Source: Melieria omissa (lineage: Eukaryota > Arthropoda > Insecta > Diptera > Ulidiidae). From it: a DNA stretch of 64,000 nucleotides. Both the position numbers and the translations under genes were made by a program. Each line of letters starts with the position of its first letter. The stretch's first letter is position 1. Location: positions 97,764,040-97,828,039 of the forward strand of contig OZ020269.1 in the NCBI GenBank assembly GCA_963971225.1, in the 5' to 3' direction. The notes under the pieces were generated by a model. It did no database searches and had not been told where the DNA came from. It was given only the letters and a program-made list of their open reading frames with translations. Of this stretch, positions 24,120 to 35,298 are shown in pieces.

Positions 24120-27100
24120 ATGGAACAACTAATTGAGAAAGTGCGGGAACATCCCGTTTTATATGATACAAACCACCCAGACTACATGAAAAAGCCTTTA
24201 AAAGACACGTTGTGGCAAAAAATATCAGACGAATTAAACTATGAAGATGGTGAGTAAATATATTTTGTTCTTTTACTGTAAGATGCTTTTTAATGATAAA
24301 AAACAACAAAGAGTGTTACTTGCGAGATAACGGCATAAGGAAGGGTATACAATGCAACAAGAGGAGAAGAAGAAAGTGGGTAGGTAAAGTGAGATGAGCG
24401 GAGCGAGACTCAACTCGTTTCTTACGCATGTGGACAACAACAAATACACAAAACATTAATATTGGCCTCTGTGAATACGGTCTTTGTCATTGTACTGATG
24501 CAACTGCACTGTTGGTGTATTGCTTACAATTATTTCTTACATTAAATGCAATACTTGTCGATCTGTTTTGTGTTTGCTGCGAGTTAATGAATGATGTGTT
24601 GTGTTGGAGTAACAGGCCAATTACCCGAGACGTAACTTTATTTGAGGTTCAGCTGACACGACCTGCCATACTCGAAAGCTGTACAACTGATTACCCAAGA
24701 AGTAGAACGTAAACTTAGACCTTAATCGTCAACTTGGAAATCTTTTTCGTTTTGGTTATTAAGTTTACGTTTACGGAAAACGCAATCAGCTGATGGTTTC
24801 GCTCAGGGAAATGTTGCCACTCTGCTCTGAATGAATTGGAAAATGAAAAAAAATACCAGAGTTTGTTAAACAAACAAAATAAAAATATTAATATTAAATA
24901 AAAATATTAATATTGTAAGTCGTTGATTGCTCAAAAAATTAAGAATATTAAGTGAACAATGTTGTGAAAAGATTTCATTTGCCTGTGCACCAGATGCATA
25001 AAAACTGTCTTTCTCTCTATCAACCACGAAAATCGGCTGATTTCTAAGTCTGTGTTTGCGGAAACCACGTTTTGCGAAATCGGTTAGACTTTTTGAAGTT
25101 TACGATTACGATTAAGTTAGAGTTCTTCGTCTCGGGTAACTGGCCCATAATGACCTCATCGAATTCTTGCGTTGGTTGACAACACCGTTCCCTGAAATAG
25201 CTGTGAAGTACACATGCAACATTCACTACAGTATTCACATTATAGCATAAACACAACCAAGTCGTCGTGCGAATTTATTCGCACCGAAAAATTACGCAGT
25301 GCGTCGTCGTCGTGAAAATACGCACAGTTAAACAGAATGATGCGACATTCGCATCAGCTATTATTCCTAGAGTCCGACCGATTAATCGGCATCGGCATCG
25401 GCTAGTATCGGCCAATAAAATTGGTATCGGCATCGGCTAGTATCGGCATCGGCCAAAAAAAAAAGAATCGGCATCGGCATCGGCTTCGGCCTTTTTTGGC
25501 CGATGCCACATCGGCTTTTTTTGGTCGATTTTACGATTTTCGATTTTTTAATACGATTTTATTTGCAGCTGAATCGCACTGTCTTCCTTTTTCATATCTC
25601 GCTTTGTATATTTATTACATTTTTATTATACGTTACAAACCAGTGTTGCCTGATTAGGGGGTTTCTCCTTAGATTTGTTTGGATTTTATGACAAATACTT
25701 AAGGGGACAATATTTTTCAGATATTTTTAATCTATTTTTGCTACATCAACACCTTGTTCAGCTATATTGGCTATTGGGTCTTTTGTTAATTGCTTGTGCC
25801 AAATAGAATGAGCAATTTTCATGAGATATTAATTTTGAATTCTGAATTTTCTTGTAATTTTATTTAGTTTTTAGTTGTTTATTTTCTCGTTTTCGTTTGT
25901 TAATTTGTGATAAATGTGATGAAATGTATTATATATGTAATAGTTCCTTTTGTTGTTTTATAAAATAAGCTGTGTTTTTGATTGAATTCATTCGTGTTTT
26001 TTTTTCTATGGAATCGGCATCGGCATCGGCCGATTTTCGGCCTTTTGACCGATTAATCGGCATCGGCTGATAATTGGCCGATGCCGATTAATCGGCATCG
26101 GCCAAAAAATTTGGTATCGGTCGGACTCTAATTATTCCTGCAAACACACAATTGCCTTTTATTTTGAGTGAAGGAAATCAACATGAATTCGCTAAGTCGA
26201 GAAAACGAGCATATGGGTACGTCGTTATTGTTGTACTTTGAGGGCGGTTAATCTGAATGTGTATATAGGTTACAATCACGATGTGGTCACAAACTATTTC
26301 TCGCGCGGCAAGAAACAGGGTCTGCTGTCATTATTCAATTACGCCAAGGAATGTCTGCTGCCGACGAGCAGCAAGAAGTCCTTCTGAAGGTGCAATGCAA
26401 CACTTACTCGCTCGAGAACCGCTGCCGAGATTCATTGGATCGCGCGATTAAAAGCAATTTGTATTAAGACATATACCTGGCTAAGGATTTATTTATTATT
26501 ATTTTTTTGTAATAAGCAGCGTGTTTACAAAACAAACATGAGATTCGAATACAGACCACCACATATACCAAAATACGCCTTCGTTGCCATGTCCACGAAC
26601 AAACCTGTCTCGACCACGACCGGTATGAGCAGCAAATCTTCATTCACCGCCTTCCAGTCGTAAACCGTTGTCGGCTCAAAGTGCCAGTCAAGTATGAAGT
26701 TGCCATTGTCCGTGACGCACGGCCCCGCCTTGGCTACCGCCATGCATGGCCGCAATGCGCTGCCTTATTGGCACATATGCCATGGGCACCACCTCGATCG
26801 GAATCCCCTTCTTGTAACATACTGTTCGCCCAGGCGCTGCGAGTTCTTGGTGTAGTCCGCTATGACAATAAGCTGCTTCGCGCAGGCGGCCACTATTTTC
26901 TCCTGAAGCAGACAGCCGCCGCCGCCCTTGATCAGTACCATGTCGCTATCGACCTCGTCGGCGCCATCGATGGCCACGGCCAGCTTTGGATGCCGGTCCA
27001 GATCGCCCAGCTGCAGCTGATGCCCGACAATCGGCTGATGCGCCTGAAAGCTAGTGGGCACGCACACCACCTCCAGTTCCTCGGAGCGCACCCGCTCTGC

Positions 27101-28828
27101 CAGGCGCTCGATGGCAAACACTACCGGGACACTAACGGGCGTATTGCCATATGCGCAAACTTGATTTGTCCAGGCGACGACTTTTGCTACTTTCGGGGCA
27201 GCAATATTAGCCAAATTCCTTCACGGCAGCACAAAACCACCTGCAACTCTAACCAGAAGCGCAACTGCTAGTGCGGGCACGATTTCTTTCGCAATTAGGA
27301 GCTCCGTCTTGTCCATTTTCTAAAACGTACGAAAGGGAAAGACAAAATAGTTTATTTGGCACAATTTTTTATTAAAATTTGAACCACTTACAACTTTGCA
27401 ACCTCAAAAAACCACAAATCACAAAATTTTACCACAATTTTTCGTTTGTTTGTTTTTTCGTTTTTCACCGCTGACAGCTGCACAGCTGATTGGTTCGCAC
27501 GACGACTGCGACCAAATTAGAATTTGTTCTATCGTCGGACGACCGGTCGTCGGTCGAATATCGCAGTCGTCGTCGTTGTGGGCAATCACATTTGCTGCTG
27601 TGTGTTTTAATTTTGACAGCGTACGTTCGCAGCGTAAATATCGCACGACGACTTGGTTGTGTTTATACTATTAGTTTCGAAAGGTTTTCTAAAAACACTA
27701 AATCGATTTTCCATTATTCAAAGGCACATTCAACAGTTTGTTTTGCTTGAGACAATCTGTAATTAAAATTATATTTTCCAATGCTGCTAGTTACTTGAAA
27801 TTTTGGAAATGGGTGGATTAAATTTTCCATTGTAATATTTAATTTTGAGAAATATTGTTTCAGGTTGGGCAAGTCAATTGTTTTGTTGCGTATTTGTTTT
27901 GCCAAGTTGCAATTAGCAAAGACATTTCCATCACTAAAACTACCCATTGATTCGACATTGATTGTTGTAAATTATTTGTAAATCAATATTGTAAATTTGC
28001 ATCGAGTGTTGCATTTTCACAGGATTTATTATGACCACATTTTTGACATCGATTGCTCCAACACAATGTGAAAAATGCCATTTCCCTTCATAGTCGAAGG
28101 CAATATTTTTCCAAGTTTCTTCAAGGTAGGTTCAGCAAGGAAGACTCGTTGCATAACTTTATATATTGCACGTGATATCTCATTCACTATAGATAAAACT
28201 ACTCTATCAATCAGTCTATAACTACATGTTAAGCATTTGAAACTATTACCAATTGCAAGAGATCTGTAAATAATTATTTTAATTTGCAGGACTACAAGTA
28301 AAATCGTTGTGGTTAAAGATACGTAACTGTCATCGAGATGCTCTCAGAAGAAAAGAAAGTAAAATTAAAAGCGGTGCGCCAGCAACAACTTGCAAACCAT
28401 GGAAATATGAACATCAAATGGAATTTTTAATAAAATATATGGCTAATAGAACCACAACGGAAAGCGATCAAGATTCAGCAAACCTAACTGAGGAAAATGA
28501 GACAAAAATAGAAGACGAACTAGAACTAATGAAATATGAAAGTGTAATTTATGACAATTCATTTATGCACACAGAAAACCATGACAATACAGTTGAAAAG
28601 AGAGCACCTAATGAAGAACGAGCAAAAGATCCGTTCTTGGCGACAAGACCCCAGAACGCTTCTAGTAATGAAGATGATGAACTTTATCATTTTTATATGT
28701 CAATGTACGGTATTACAAAACAGTTACCACTTCGCCGTCAAATAAAAATAAAAAGAATTGTATTCAACGCCGTTACAGAGGAACAACAAGAAGAATTTTG
28801 TAATGAAGTTGCAACACCAATAACATAG
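24120..28828 (+). CDS. MADF-BESS DNA-binding protein, copy 1
   Basis: Two exons: 24120-24249 and 28290-28828, joined in phase (a GGA codon spans the junction) to 669 nt and 222 residues. The N-terminal MADF domain (about 4-75) reads IEKVREHPVLYDTNHPDY, KDTLWQKISDELN, then across the splice LWLKIRNCHRDALRRK, the W/L-rich three-helix pattern of the family. An acidic linker follows. A BESS motif sits near the C-terminus (DDELYHFYMSMYGITKQLPL, then RRQIKIKRIVF). MADF-BESS proteins are nuclear, sequence-specific DNA binders whose BESS motif mediates protein contacts. The intron is 4.0 kb here against 1.7 kb in copies 2 and 3 because a transposon carrying gene fragments lies in it. Compared with copies 2 and 3 it has two extra residues after MKYE and a longer tail (VATPIT). 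Confidence 0.83.
24615..25145. mobile_element. MITE in the MADF intron, unit 1 copy
   Basis: Inverted terminal repeats: GGCCAATTACCCGAGACG (24615-24632) and CGTCTCGGGTAACTGGCC (25128-25145), one mismatch in 18 bp. Subterminal GTTTACG/CGTAAAC repeats mirror each other. There is no coding capacity. It is present at the same place in units 2 (37443-37997) and 3 (53004-53523). No clear target duplication was found. Confidence 0.6.
25368..26130. mobile_element. non-autonomous hAT-like element nested in the gene-carrying transposon
   Basis: Terminal inverted repeats TAGAGTCCGACCGAT (25368-25382) and ATCGGTCGGACTCTA (26116-26130) are flanked by an 8-bp direct duplication ATTATTCC (25360-25367 and 26131-26138), the hAT pattern. 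Both ends hold dense TCGGCATCGGC repeats, likely transposase-binding subterminal motifs. 763 bp, AT-rich interior, no transposase. Confidence 0.88.
26183..26387 (+). CDS. small 50-residue protein of unknown function, two exons
   Basis: Exon 1 is 26183-26216 and exon 2 is 26269-26387. The 52-bp intron has GT and AG borders, and the join gives 153 nt with an uninterrupted frame. The product starts MNSLSRENEHMGYNHDVVTN and ends KECLLPTSSKKSF; it is polar, with no signal peptide or membrane segment. I do not recognise the family. Its intron shows that it is not a retrocopy, although it sits inside a transposon next to a decayed RpiA sequence. It may be a captured host gene fragment or the 5' part of a longer gene. 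Whether it is expressed cannot be judged from the sequence. Confidence 0.5.
26525..27314 (-). pseudogene. ribose-5-phosphate isomerase (RpiA) pseudogene
   Basis: On the minus strand, from an ATG at about 27314, the translation gives FAIERLAERV, VCVPTSFQAHQ, LDRHPKLAVAIDGADEVDSD and LIKGGGGCLLQEKIVAACAK. After a frameshift near 26815-26830 it continues AVAKAGPCVTDNGNFILDWH and VVETGLFVDMATKAYFG. These are the active-site DGADE and KGGGG motifs and the C-terminal blocks of RpiA, which interconverts ribose-5-phosphate and ribulose-5-phosphate in the pentose phosphate pathway. The N-terminal part is scrambled by small indels and an in-frame stop, and the conserved GSGST motif is destroyed. No introns interrupt the match. 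It lies wholly inside the transposon at 25243-27670, so it was captured or retro-inserted there. Non-functional. Confidence 0.88.
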
Positions 28829-29983
28829 GAAAATGTTTTTAAGACACAAGATGATAATTCTGTGGTCAAAACCAATAATCGCGCACGTCCCTAAATATTA
28901 TTTTGAGCAGCACACTTTAAAAAAAAATTGTAACACCCTTAATGAAATAATATCTTAAGTCGACTTGAGCATTTATTGTTTTTGACCACAGAATTTTAAC
29001 TAACTTGTGGTTTTAATAATTTTTTTATTTAACTTATGGTAATAAAGAGAACTTTCAATTAAATTGTGTACCTTTTTAAATTGATTTTTGCTCAAATAAT
29101 TACTAAAGTTGCATCTGAAAGCTTGTGCATCACATACACGAATTCACCATAACCCTATTCACAATCTTTTGCAAACGGTCTTGTATCGTAGTATTTGCAA
29201 ATGGGTGTAGGATATTTTTACTCTACAATAACAAAATACACAGCGATGCATTTAGTACACCCATGCATGCAGTGGCATACGCAGGATTTTGTTTCGGGCG
29301 GGAGATTTTGTGTAACTTTGTTGGGAACTTTGAAATAGAATAAATTTAGATGTATGAATCTACAGACCGAGATTCAAAACATGTATGTTTTTCTCTATTT
29401 ACTCTACAGACTTAAAAAACAAATACCCTCGCAACGTTTTTTTGTTCTATTTTGTACAAGCAAAAAAAAAACAAAAAAAAATTTTGAATTGTTGAAAAAT
29501 TGCAAATATTTAAATTTTCTTGGCATTCTATCGCAATTTTCAAATCTCTTACACACTTGACTTATTGTCACTACACGGTACTTTACGCAGTTTTTGTTTT
29601 TTTCAAAAATTTAAACTTGTAAATGCCCAAAAAAATTTTATAAAAAATGTATTTATAAAAAGGTTTTATTTTTAATAGTGACCCAAAGTCACTGCGTGGT
29701 ACTAATAGGGTGAAACGAGTAATGTGATTTGACCACTTTAGCCATTGGGTCTATGAATTGCTATGAAATGATTTCGAAACATTATTGCTGGTTATAAGAG
29801 ATTCGTATACGCAGCACAAACATTTAAACTGTACCACACAGTTGCTTCTATGCTGTGCGGCCTGAGCCCTCGGTATACGTTTGCTCAAAACTTCCGCTTT
29901 TCGACTGCATCTATACACTTTTTTCGCTAAATATTTTCAATAGTTTAATTTGAATTTTGATTAAATTTGTTTTATCCGTACAG
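28829..29983 (+). other. spacer between MADF1 and B1
   Basis: Homologous to units 2 and 3 up to about 29386 and again from about 29895. The middle (29387-29890) differs completely from the other units, which have another filler plus a LOA insertion there. The first exon of B1 should lie here but could not be identified. An ATG-led stretch at 29851 ends at a GT in the wrong phase. Confidence 0.5.
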
Positions 29984-31663
29984 CGCAATCTCGAACGGAA
30001 GGTCTTTTGCGGCTCAATGACGATTGCTTGCTGTACATATTCGATCAGCTTGACCCACGCAGCCAGCTGAAAGTAATGCAGGTGTGCCAGCGTTTTCGCA
30101 ACATAATGGAAAATCATGCTCTCATCAAATGCAAAACGCTTCGTCCGCACTATTTTCTCGAATGGACCACGCCAGAAGTACATGCGTACATCTCGTTGGT
30201 TGGGCGCACTGTGTTGCAAGTCCAATGGGAGGATATGGAATGTCCCACACTCGAGTCGGCGAACAACATCCGAACAATAGCCGAATGTATTGGCAAATAT
30301 TGCAAGCATATCGAAATGATTTCGGTTAACCGATGCGATTCAGCTATTTTGCAACGATTGCTGCGGAATTCGAATCATATTACTGCCGTCCATCTACCGG
30401 ATCCAAGAATTACAGAAGACGATATTTTGATTATTGCCAAATTACCAAAGCTGCAAAGCTTCTCTCTTTGCAACGATCATAATAATGGGTTAAAAGGTTA
30501 ATATCTAATGAAATTGTTAAATGAGTTTTGGCATCAACTTTGAAGTCGCTTGCACGTGAGCCACAGAGTGGGCACGTCCTTGGACTGGATTATTGCTTTT
30601 CCGGATTTGTCACGTCGTTTCTTTTTTTTCTTTGAACAGGAACCCATTTGCCCGTCATGACGCAGCTCACCGAACTCACTCTATTTTCTGCTTTAGGCGT
30701 GACTGAAGAAAATTTTCTTGCTGTATGCCAAGCTGTGCGAAAAACATTGAAGTGTTTGGATGTACGCGAAACACTGTTTTGCGCGAGCGTTCTGAATGCG
30801 GGCATTAACTACTGCGAGCACTTGGAATGGTTAAAGGTGCCAAATGGCTGGGATGTTTATGTGCAAGTACCGAAGCTGAAGGGTCTACAAACGGACGATG
30901 TGGAGCCATTGAGCCGGAACTTCATACCGATTTTAGCCCAATGCCAGGCTAAGTATTTAGAAGTTCTCTACATTGAAGAAATGTATGCTGTCAGAGCGAG
31001 TTCGGCGGTCGCTATAGCGCAGATGCGCAAGTTGAAACAGTTGCGTATTTATGCAGATCCTGAATTCAAAGACGACAACTTGAACGCATTAAAAGAATTG
31101 CAGGAGTTGGAGTATGTCGCTCTGAGATGCTCGCATAAAATCACCGATGCGGGTATTCTACGTCTAATTAGCCATTGCCCGCGATTGGAGCTGATAAATT
31201 TGTGGGGTTGTAGGTCAGTGACCGAAAATCTCATTCTAAACGCTGTTGACTGGTTGCTGGACCGACAACGGCAACAACAGAACGAATTGAGGCCGTTCTG
31301 CATGATTGTGGATCCAAAGTATATTAAAAGAACAATAATAGAGGTTCGTATGTGTGAATGTATGTATGTGCAGTAGCTATATGTATATAGATACTGAAAA
31401 ATTCTCAGAACTGTTCATTTTTTTATTTATATGTTGAAAATTTTACATGTGCGACAGCATAAAACAATATGTAACACAGGGCGTGGCACAGGTCAAAATG
31501 CAGCACCGATTGAAATATGCTGACTAGTACTTTTTTGTTCTCTTTTCAGCATCCGGCCTATAAGATGGCTAATTCGGCATCGGTTTTACAATTACATTTC
31601 AGCGGAGACCCGCCGAATAATGCGTTCAAAAAAGTTATGGCGAAATTCAAATTTGGTTTTTGA
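29984..31663 (+). CDS. F-box and leucine-rich-repeat protein, type B copy 1 (5' end undefined)
   Basis: Recognised exons: 29984-30496, 30640-31343 and 31550-31663 (TGA). The first recognised exon follows a CAG acceptor at 29981-29983 and contains the F-box (LLRLNDDCLLYIFDQLDPRS, then VMQVCQRFRNIMENH). A small upstream exon with the start codon must exist by analogy with type A but was not found, so the entry is 5'-partial. Leucine-rich repeats follow (LTELTLFSALGVTEENFLAV, LRLISHCPRLELINLWGCRS). Intron positions equal those of type A, although sequence similarity is low, so the two are ancient paralogues. The donor at 30497 (GTTAAT) is weak. Probable role: SCF substrate receptor with unknown target. 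This copy keeps the acceptor that copies 2 and 3 have lost. Confidence 0.8.
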
Positions 31664-31991
31664 ATGGTATTCGGCATTGGAACTGCCAGTGTTACAACGT
31701 GCTGTGTAAAAATGTGTAAAAACCATTTCGATTCCATACACAATTTTGTTTTAAAAAAGTAAATAAATACTTATATGTGTTGCATTTAATAAAAATAAAG
31801 TTTCAATAATCGAGCGTTAAGACGACTGACAATTTTTACAGCTGGCAATACCGAAACTTGAATGAGAGCAAGGCAAGGCGAATTAATTGAGTTTGTTTCG
31901 GCTGGGCCACATATTCGCCTAGCGGGCAATTGTGAAATTCTGCTGGAGTTCAAATTTTGCTAATACATTTATATACGTTACGTGTTTTTAA

Positions 31992-33473
31992 ATGCAAAAT
32001 AGTGAGATTCCACCAATAAAGCGTAGAAAAGCCGGTGAGCGCAAAGTAAAATTGCTGTCGTTAATTTAAAATTGCCAACAAACACAAATTCCAGCTGAAA
32101 ACAAAGATGAAGCACAGCCTTATATACTGCAACTGCCGGACGAATGCTTGTTGCGCATTTTCCAGGTATGCCATCGCTTCAGCCAAGTATTGCTGCTGCC
32201 ACCCTTTCGTCAACGCTACGGGACATTGTCGCTATTCGAAATGACCAGCTGGACATTGGAAGAGGTCGATGGCTATCTGCGGTTTGCTGGTCCGTACGTA
32301 AGGTTTGTACGAGGCGTTTTGTCGCAAAAATTCGGCAAGTCGTTTGCCGAGTGCATTGGCAAACACTGCATGCAAATTGAGTATGTCGAGTTGTTCGACA
32401 TAAGTGCGGGCCGACTGCAAGTCTTGGCCAATAGCAGTGCAATCAACAAGTTGGTGCTGCATGCATCCATGCGTCGATTGCCACAATTGCGGACACTGAA
32501 CATTCGAATCAACAACAAACTCACAGGTGAGATCACGTTGTCCGAGTTGTCTTTTACAATAAGAATTGCTCACCGACTTTTTTGCAGGCAAACACTTTCA
32601 CCAATTAGCCGCGCTGGAATACCTTACGTTGGAGCAATGTAACAAGGTTACATCGCTGCATTTACTGGACACTTGCAAAGCATTCAAAAATCTAAAGCGG
32701 TTGGACATAATCTCGTGTTCGCTACTGTCCACTGGCAGTGCTGTTAGTGAGGCAATTGGCGAATGCCTCAGTCTAAAGTGGCTTACTCTAACCAGCACCA
32801 GCGGACTTGCACTGCAAGGACCCAAACTAAAGGGTCTGGAACTGCGTGGTGGCCCATACGGCATACCACAAAAACCGCTGGGAAAAGTATTCTTCAGCAG
32901 ATTGGTGCAACATCAAGGCGAACAGTTGCAGGTGCTTCGCCTGTACGCGCAGCACTGCAGCAAAGATCTAATACCCGTCGTGGCAGAATTTCAGCAATTG
33001 CGGCAATTCCGCTGCCCTGCAAACAGGCAGTTCGATGACGCTCTCTTGAAGCGGCTGGCCGCGTTAGAGCTACTCGAGTATTTGGATATTAGTTATAATG
33101 ACACAACTACTGGACACGGTGTGTTGCATTTGCTGTGCAATTGTCGGAATTTAAAATTTGTTAATGTAGGAAACTGCAACAATATAACAGATGAGTTCGT
33201 TTTCGAGGCGATTGCAATGCTAACCTAGCAAGCGCAATCAAAGCATACGCAACCACTTTGGTTAGATGCCACCGCCACCGCCGTAAGAACGGCCTTTGTG
33301 CTAGACGTAAGTAATCAAGTGCGAAGGATTTAGTTAGACTTTATGTATTAAAGTTTATCTATACATAGGATCCCCGGTATCGGGAAGTGAGCCATATTCT
33401 GCAGCTTTACGTGCGCGGCTTAACAACACAGAAGGAATGCAAAGTGGATGACGCCATGTACGAAACGTTATGA
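31992..33473 (+). pseudogene. F-box/LRR gene type A copy 2, truncated
   Basis: Exon equivalents 31992-32034, 32095-32526, 32588-33306 and 33369-33473 keep all splice sites. A TAG at 33226-33228 (AAG in copy 1) ends the frame after 371 codons instead of 454, removing the last repeat and the C-terminal tail. In addition, 36 bp are missing from the F-box (between CAG repeats at 32165), removing LLNRHQLIPLAQ, and 27 bp are missing near 32467. The indels are multiples of three, so a shortened protein could still be made. With half its F-box gone, Skp1 binding is doubtful. Confidence 0.8.
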
Positions 33474-35298
33474 AGTTTGTGGACTAACAATTATTATAGT
33501 GTTAGTGTATTTGTTGTAATAATTTTTGTAGTAACGTAGAAATTGACTGTGAATTCGAAAAAAGTTTGTAAAAAAAAGTTTTTACATGCAATGTACGCAT
33601 TTGAAATGCATTCGTGTACATTACGAAGAAATATAACTTAATGGTTTAAAAAGCGTTATTGCTATTACAATGTTAACTAGTTTTTTTGATATAAAAACTT
33701 GCTAAACTGGCCAAAAGAACACAATTTTGTATATTTCATAGAAAGATCGACGGTGAGAACTGCAACCGAAATTTCTGAATGGCCAACAAAAGGTCTACAG
33801 GTAGACCTTACTTTACACGAAGGTTACGTTTCTGGAAGATGATTGAAGCAAAACCGCGCTAAGCCAAGTCTACCTGTACTTTAAAAAACTGTAATTAGTT
33901 TGAATTTGTTGTATTCATATAGTAGAAACTGATCGTAGGCCGCAGTGAGACATTGCATAGTGTAGGCGAAACTAGTGCACAATTACCTTCAGAGGGGGTA
34001 AATGAGGAGTTGTGTTTCTACATGACATACGAAAATAAAATGTTTGTTTTTTTTATCGATTTCTTATTGCTTAAAACCAACAGCCCATTCTACCAAAGGA
34101 AGAGGAAGAAAAGTAAAGAGGGTGGCGAGGTTGAGCTACTGTTTTAGGTGGTGTTATCTTTGGTGCTTCTTGATCGATAAGGGAGAGATCACATATGCTT
34201 TTCGCATTCTCTTTTGCACTTTACTTCCAGTTGGCACTGTCACTTCCTGTTGACACATCTTTTGTTATTGCAACGGTTGCAGTGTAATTGTTTAGCCTTG
34301 TCCGGTGCATTGTACACAGCTAGTGCCTTGACTTTTCACCCAACATTGGCCAAATAAAAAAGGTCACACTCAACGATACGTGAGTTGCCATTTTGACAGT
34401 CGAAAATATGGCAAATACGCAGCATAACAATCAAGGTAAATAAATATCCATTTACATATCGCGGAGTGTTTTCATCAAACAGCAGAATTTCACAACAAGT
34501 TGGCATTGCAGTGCAACGCAACGTGTGAAATTGCGGCAGTAAACAATTTTCGATTGTTCAAGTGCAATCGATTTTTTGTTGCCCATACCAAACCAGCAAT
34601 CGGTTAGAAAAATAGGTTTAACTAAAATAATAATTTTAAATTGCCTTGTTTTGTGCACAAACCAAGCTTTGAAACGCTATAGAAAAACATGATACCGATT
34701 TTCAGCTTAGATTATATCTTATTATTTAATGAACTCGGTAGGTGTAATCGGGAAACAATTGCAAGTTTCAATAGGCCAGTGCAGTGAACCCGGGGAACGT
34801 CCTTAAATAGCAGGTAGGACGCACATTAGATCAATCACTGATCGCAGTACATAAAATCCATACTACAACCTTATCTTATCGAAAGCTTCTACGCTGTGAA
34901 AAATCATGTTTTTAGCTCATTCTGGCTTAAGTTTCACAACAGATCAACGATCTCCATTGTTCGTGGGATCTAATAGGAGACATTTGCAGACTGGTTAGAG
35001 AATTTTAACTCAAAACTTTGATTTTCCAATACTGTGCAATTATTAGAAGACTTTTTTTCTCAGACGTCTAAGCACTGTTGCCATCTTAGTGCGTTTCGTA
35101 CTAAATTTAGTGCTTTTTGAAAATCAAAACGCGGAATATTTTATTTTATTTTATTTATTTCATTTATTTATTGTATTCTATTTCATTTATTTTTTATTTT
35201 ATTGTATTTTATTTTTTTTATTTTATTTAAAAGAACTCAAGACTGATTCTAGTTCAAAAAAATGTAAGTCTTTTTTAACTGCAGTGTTATTCAACCCT
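33474..35298 (+). other. unit 2 spacer
   Basis: Copy of the 20671-22452 spacer with small differences, including a 35-bp length difference near 34300. No gene supported. Exon-like ATG segment at 34408, TTTATT-rich tract at about 35135-35230. Confidence 0.6.

Larger units (their letters stand above)
25243..27670. mobile_element. gene-carrying DNA transposon (candidate Pack-type element), unit 1 only
   Basis: The ends are 30-bp terminal inverted repeats with one mismatch, TAGCATAAACACAACCAAGT... at 25243-25272 and its complement at 27641-27670. TTA flanks both sides (25240-25242 and 27671-27673). Units 2 and 3 keep the unoccupied site with a single TTA (38163-38165 and 53689-53691), which proves an insertion. 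A 3-bp TWA duplication suggests a PIF/Harbinger-like mobiliser; CGTCGTCGT motifs are subterminal. Between the ends lie a nested hAT-like element, an intron-containing 50-codon gene and a ribose-5-phosphate isomerase pseudogene, but no transposase. Confidence 0.85.
19020..31840 (+). repeat. tandem cassette unit 1 (A1-MADF1-B1)
   Basis: First and oldest-looking copy of a three-gene cassette that recurs from about 31.85, 45.15 and 60.68 kb. Its spacer sequences (20.7-24.1 kb and 28.0-29.4 kb) align with unit 2 at offsets of about 12.8 and 10.5 kb. The drop in offset comes from a 2.4 kb element found only here (25243-27670). Boundaries are approximate, set where homology upstream of the A gene starts. 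Confidence 0.9.

Noticed and set aside
24428..24712. 94-codon frame in the MADF intron (also at 37268 and 52818)
   Set aside because: Copies differ by indels that ignore codon structure in part; it overlaps the start of a MITE and resembles no protein family.
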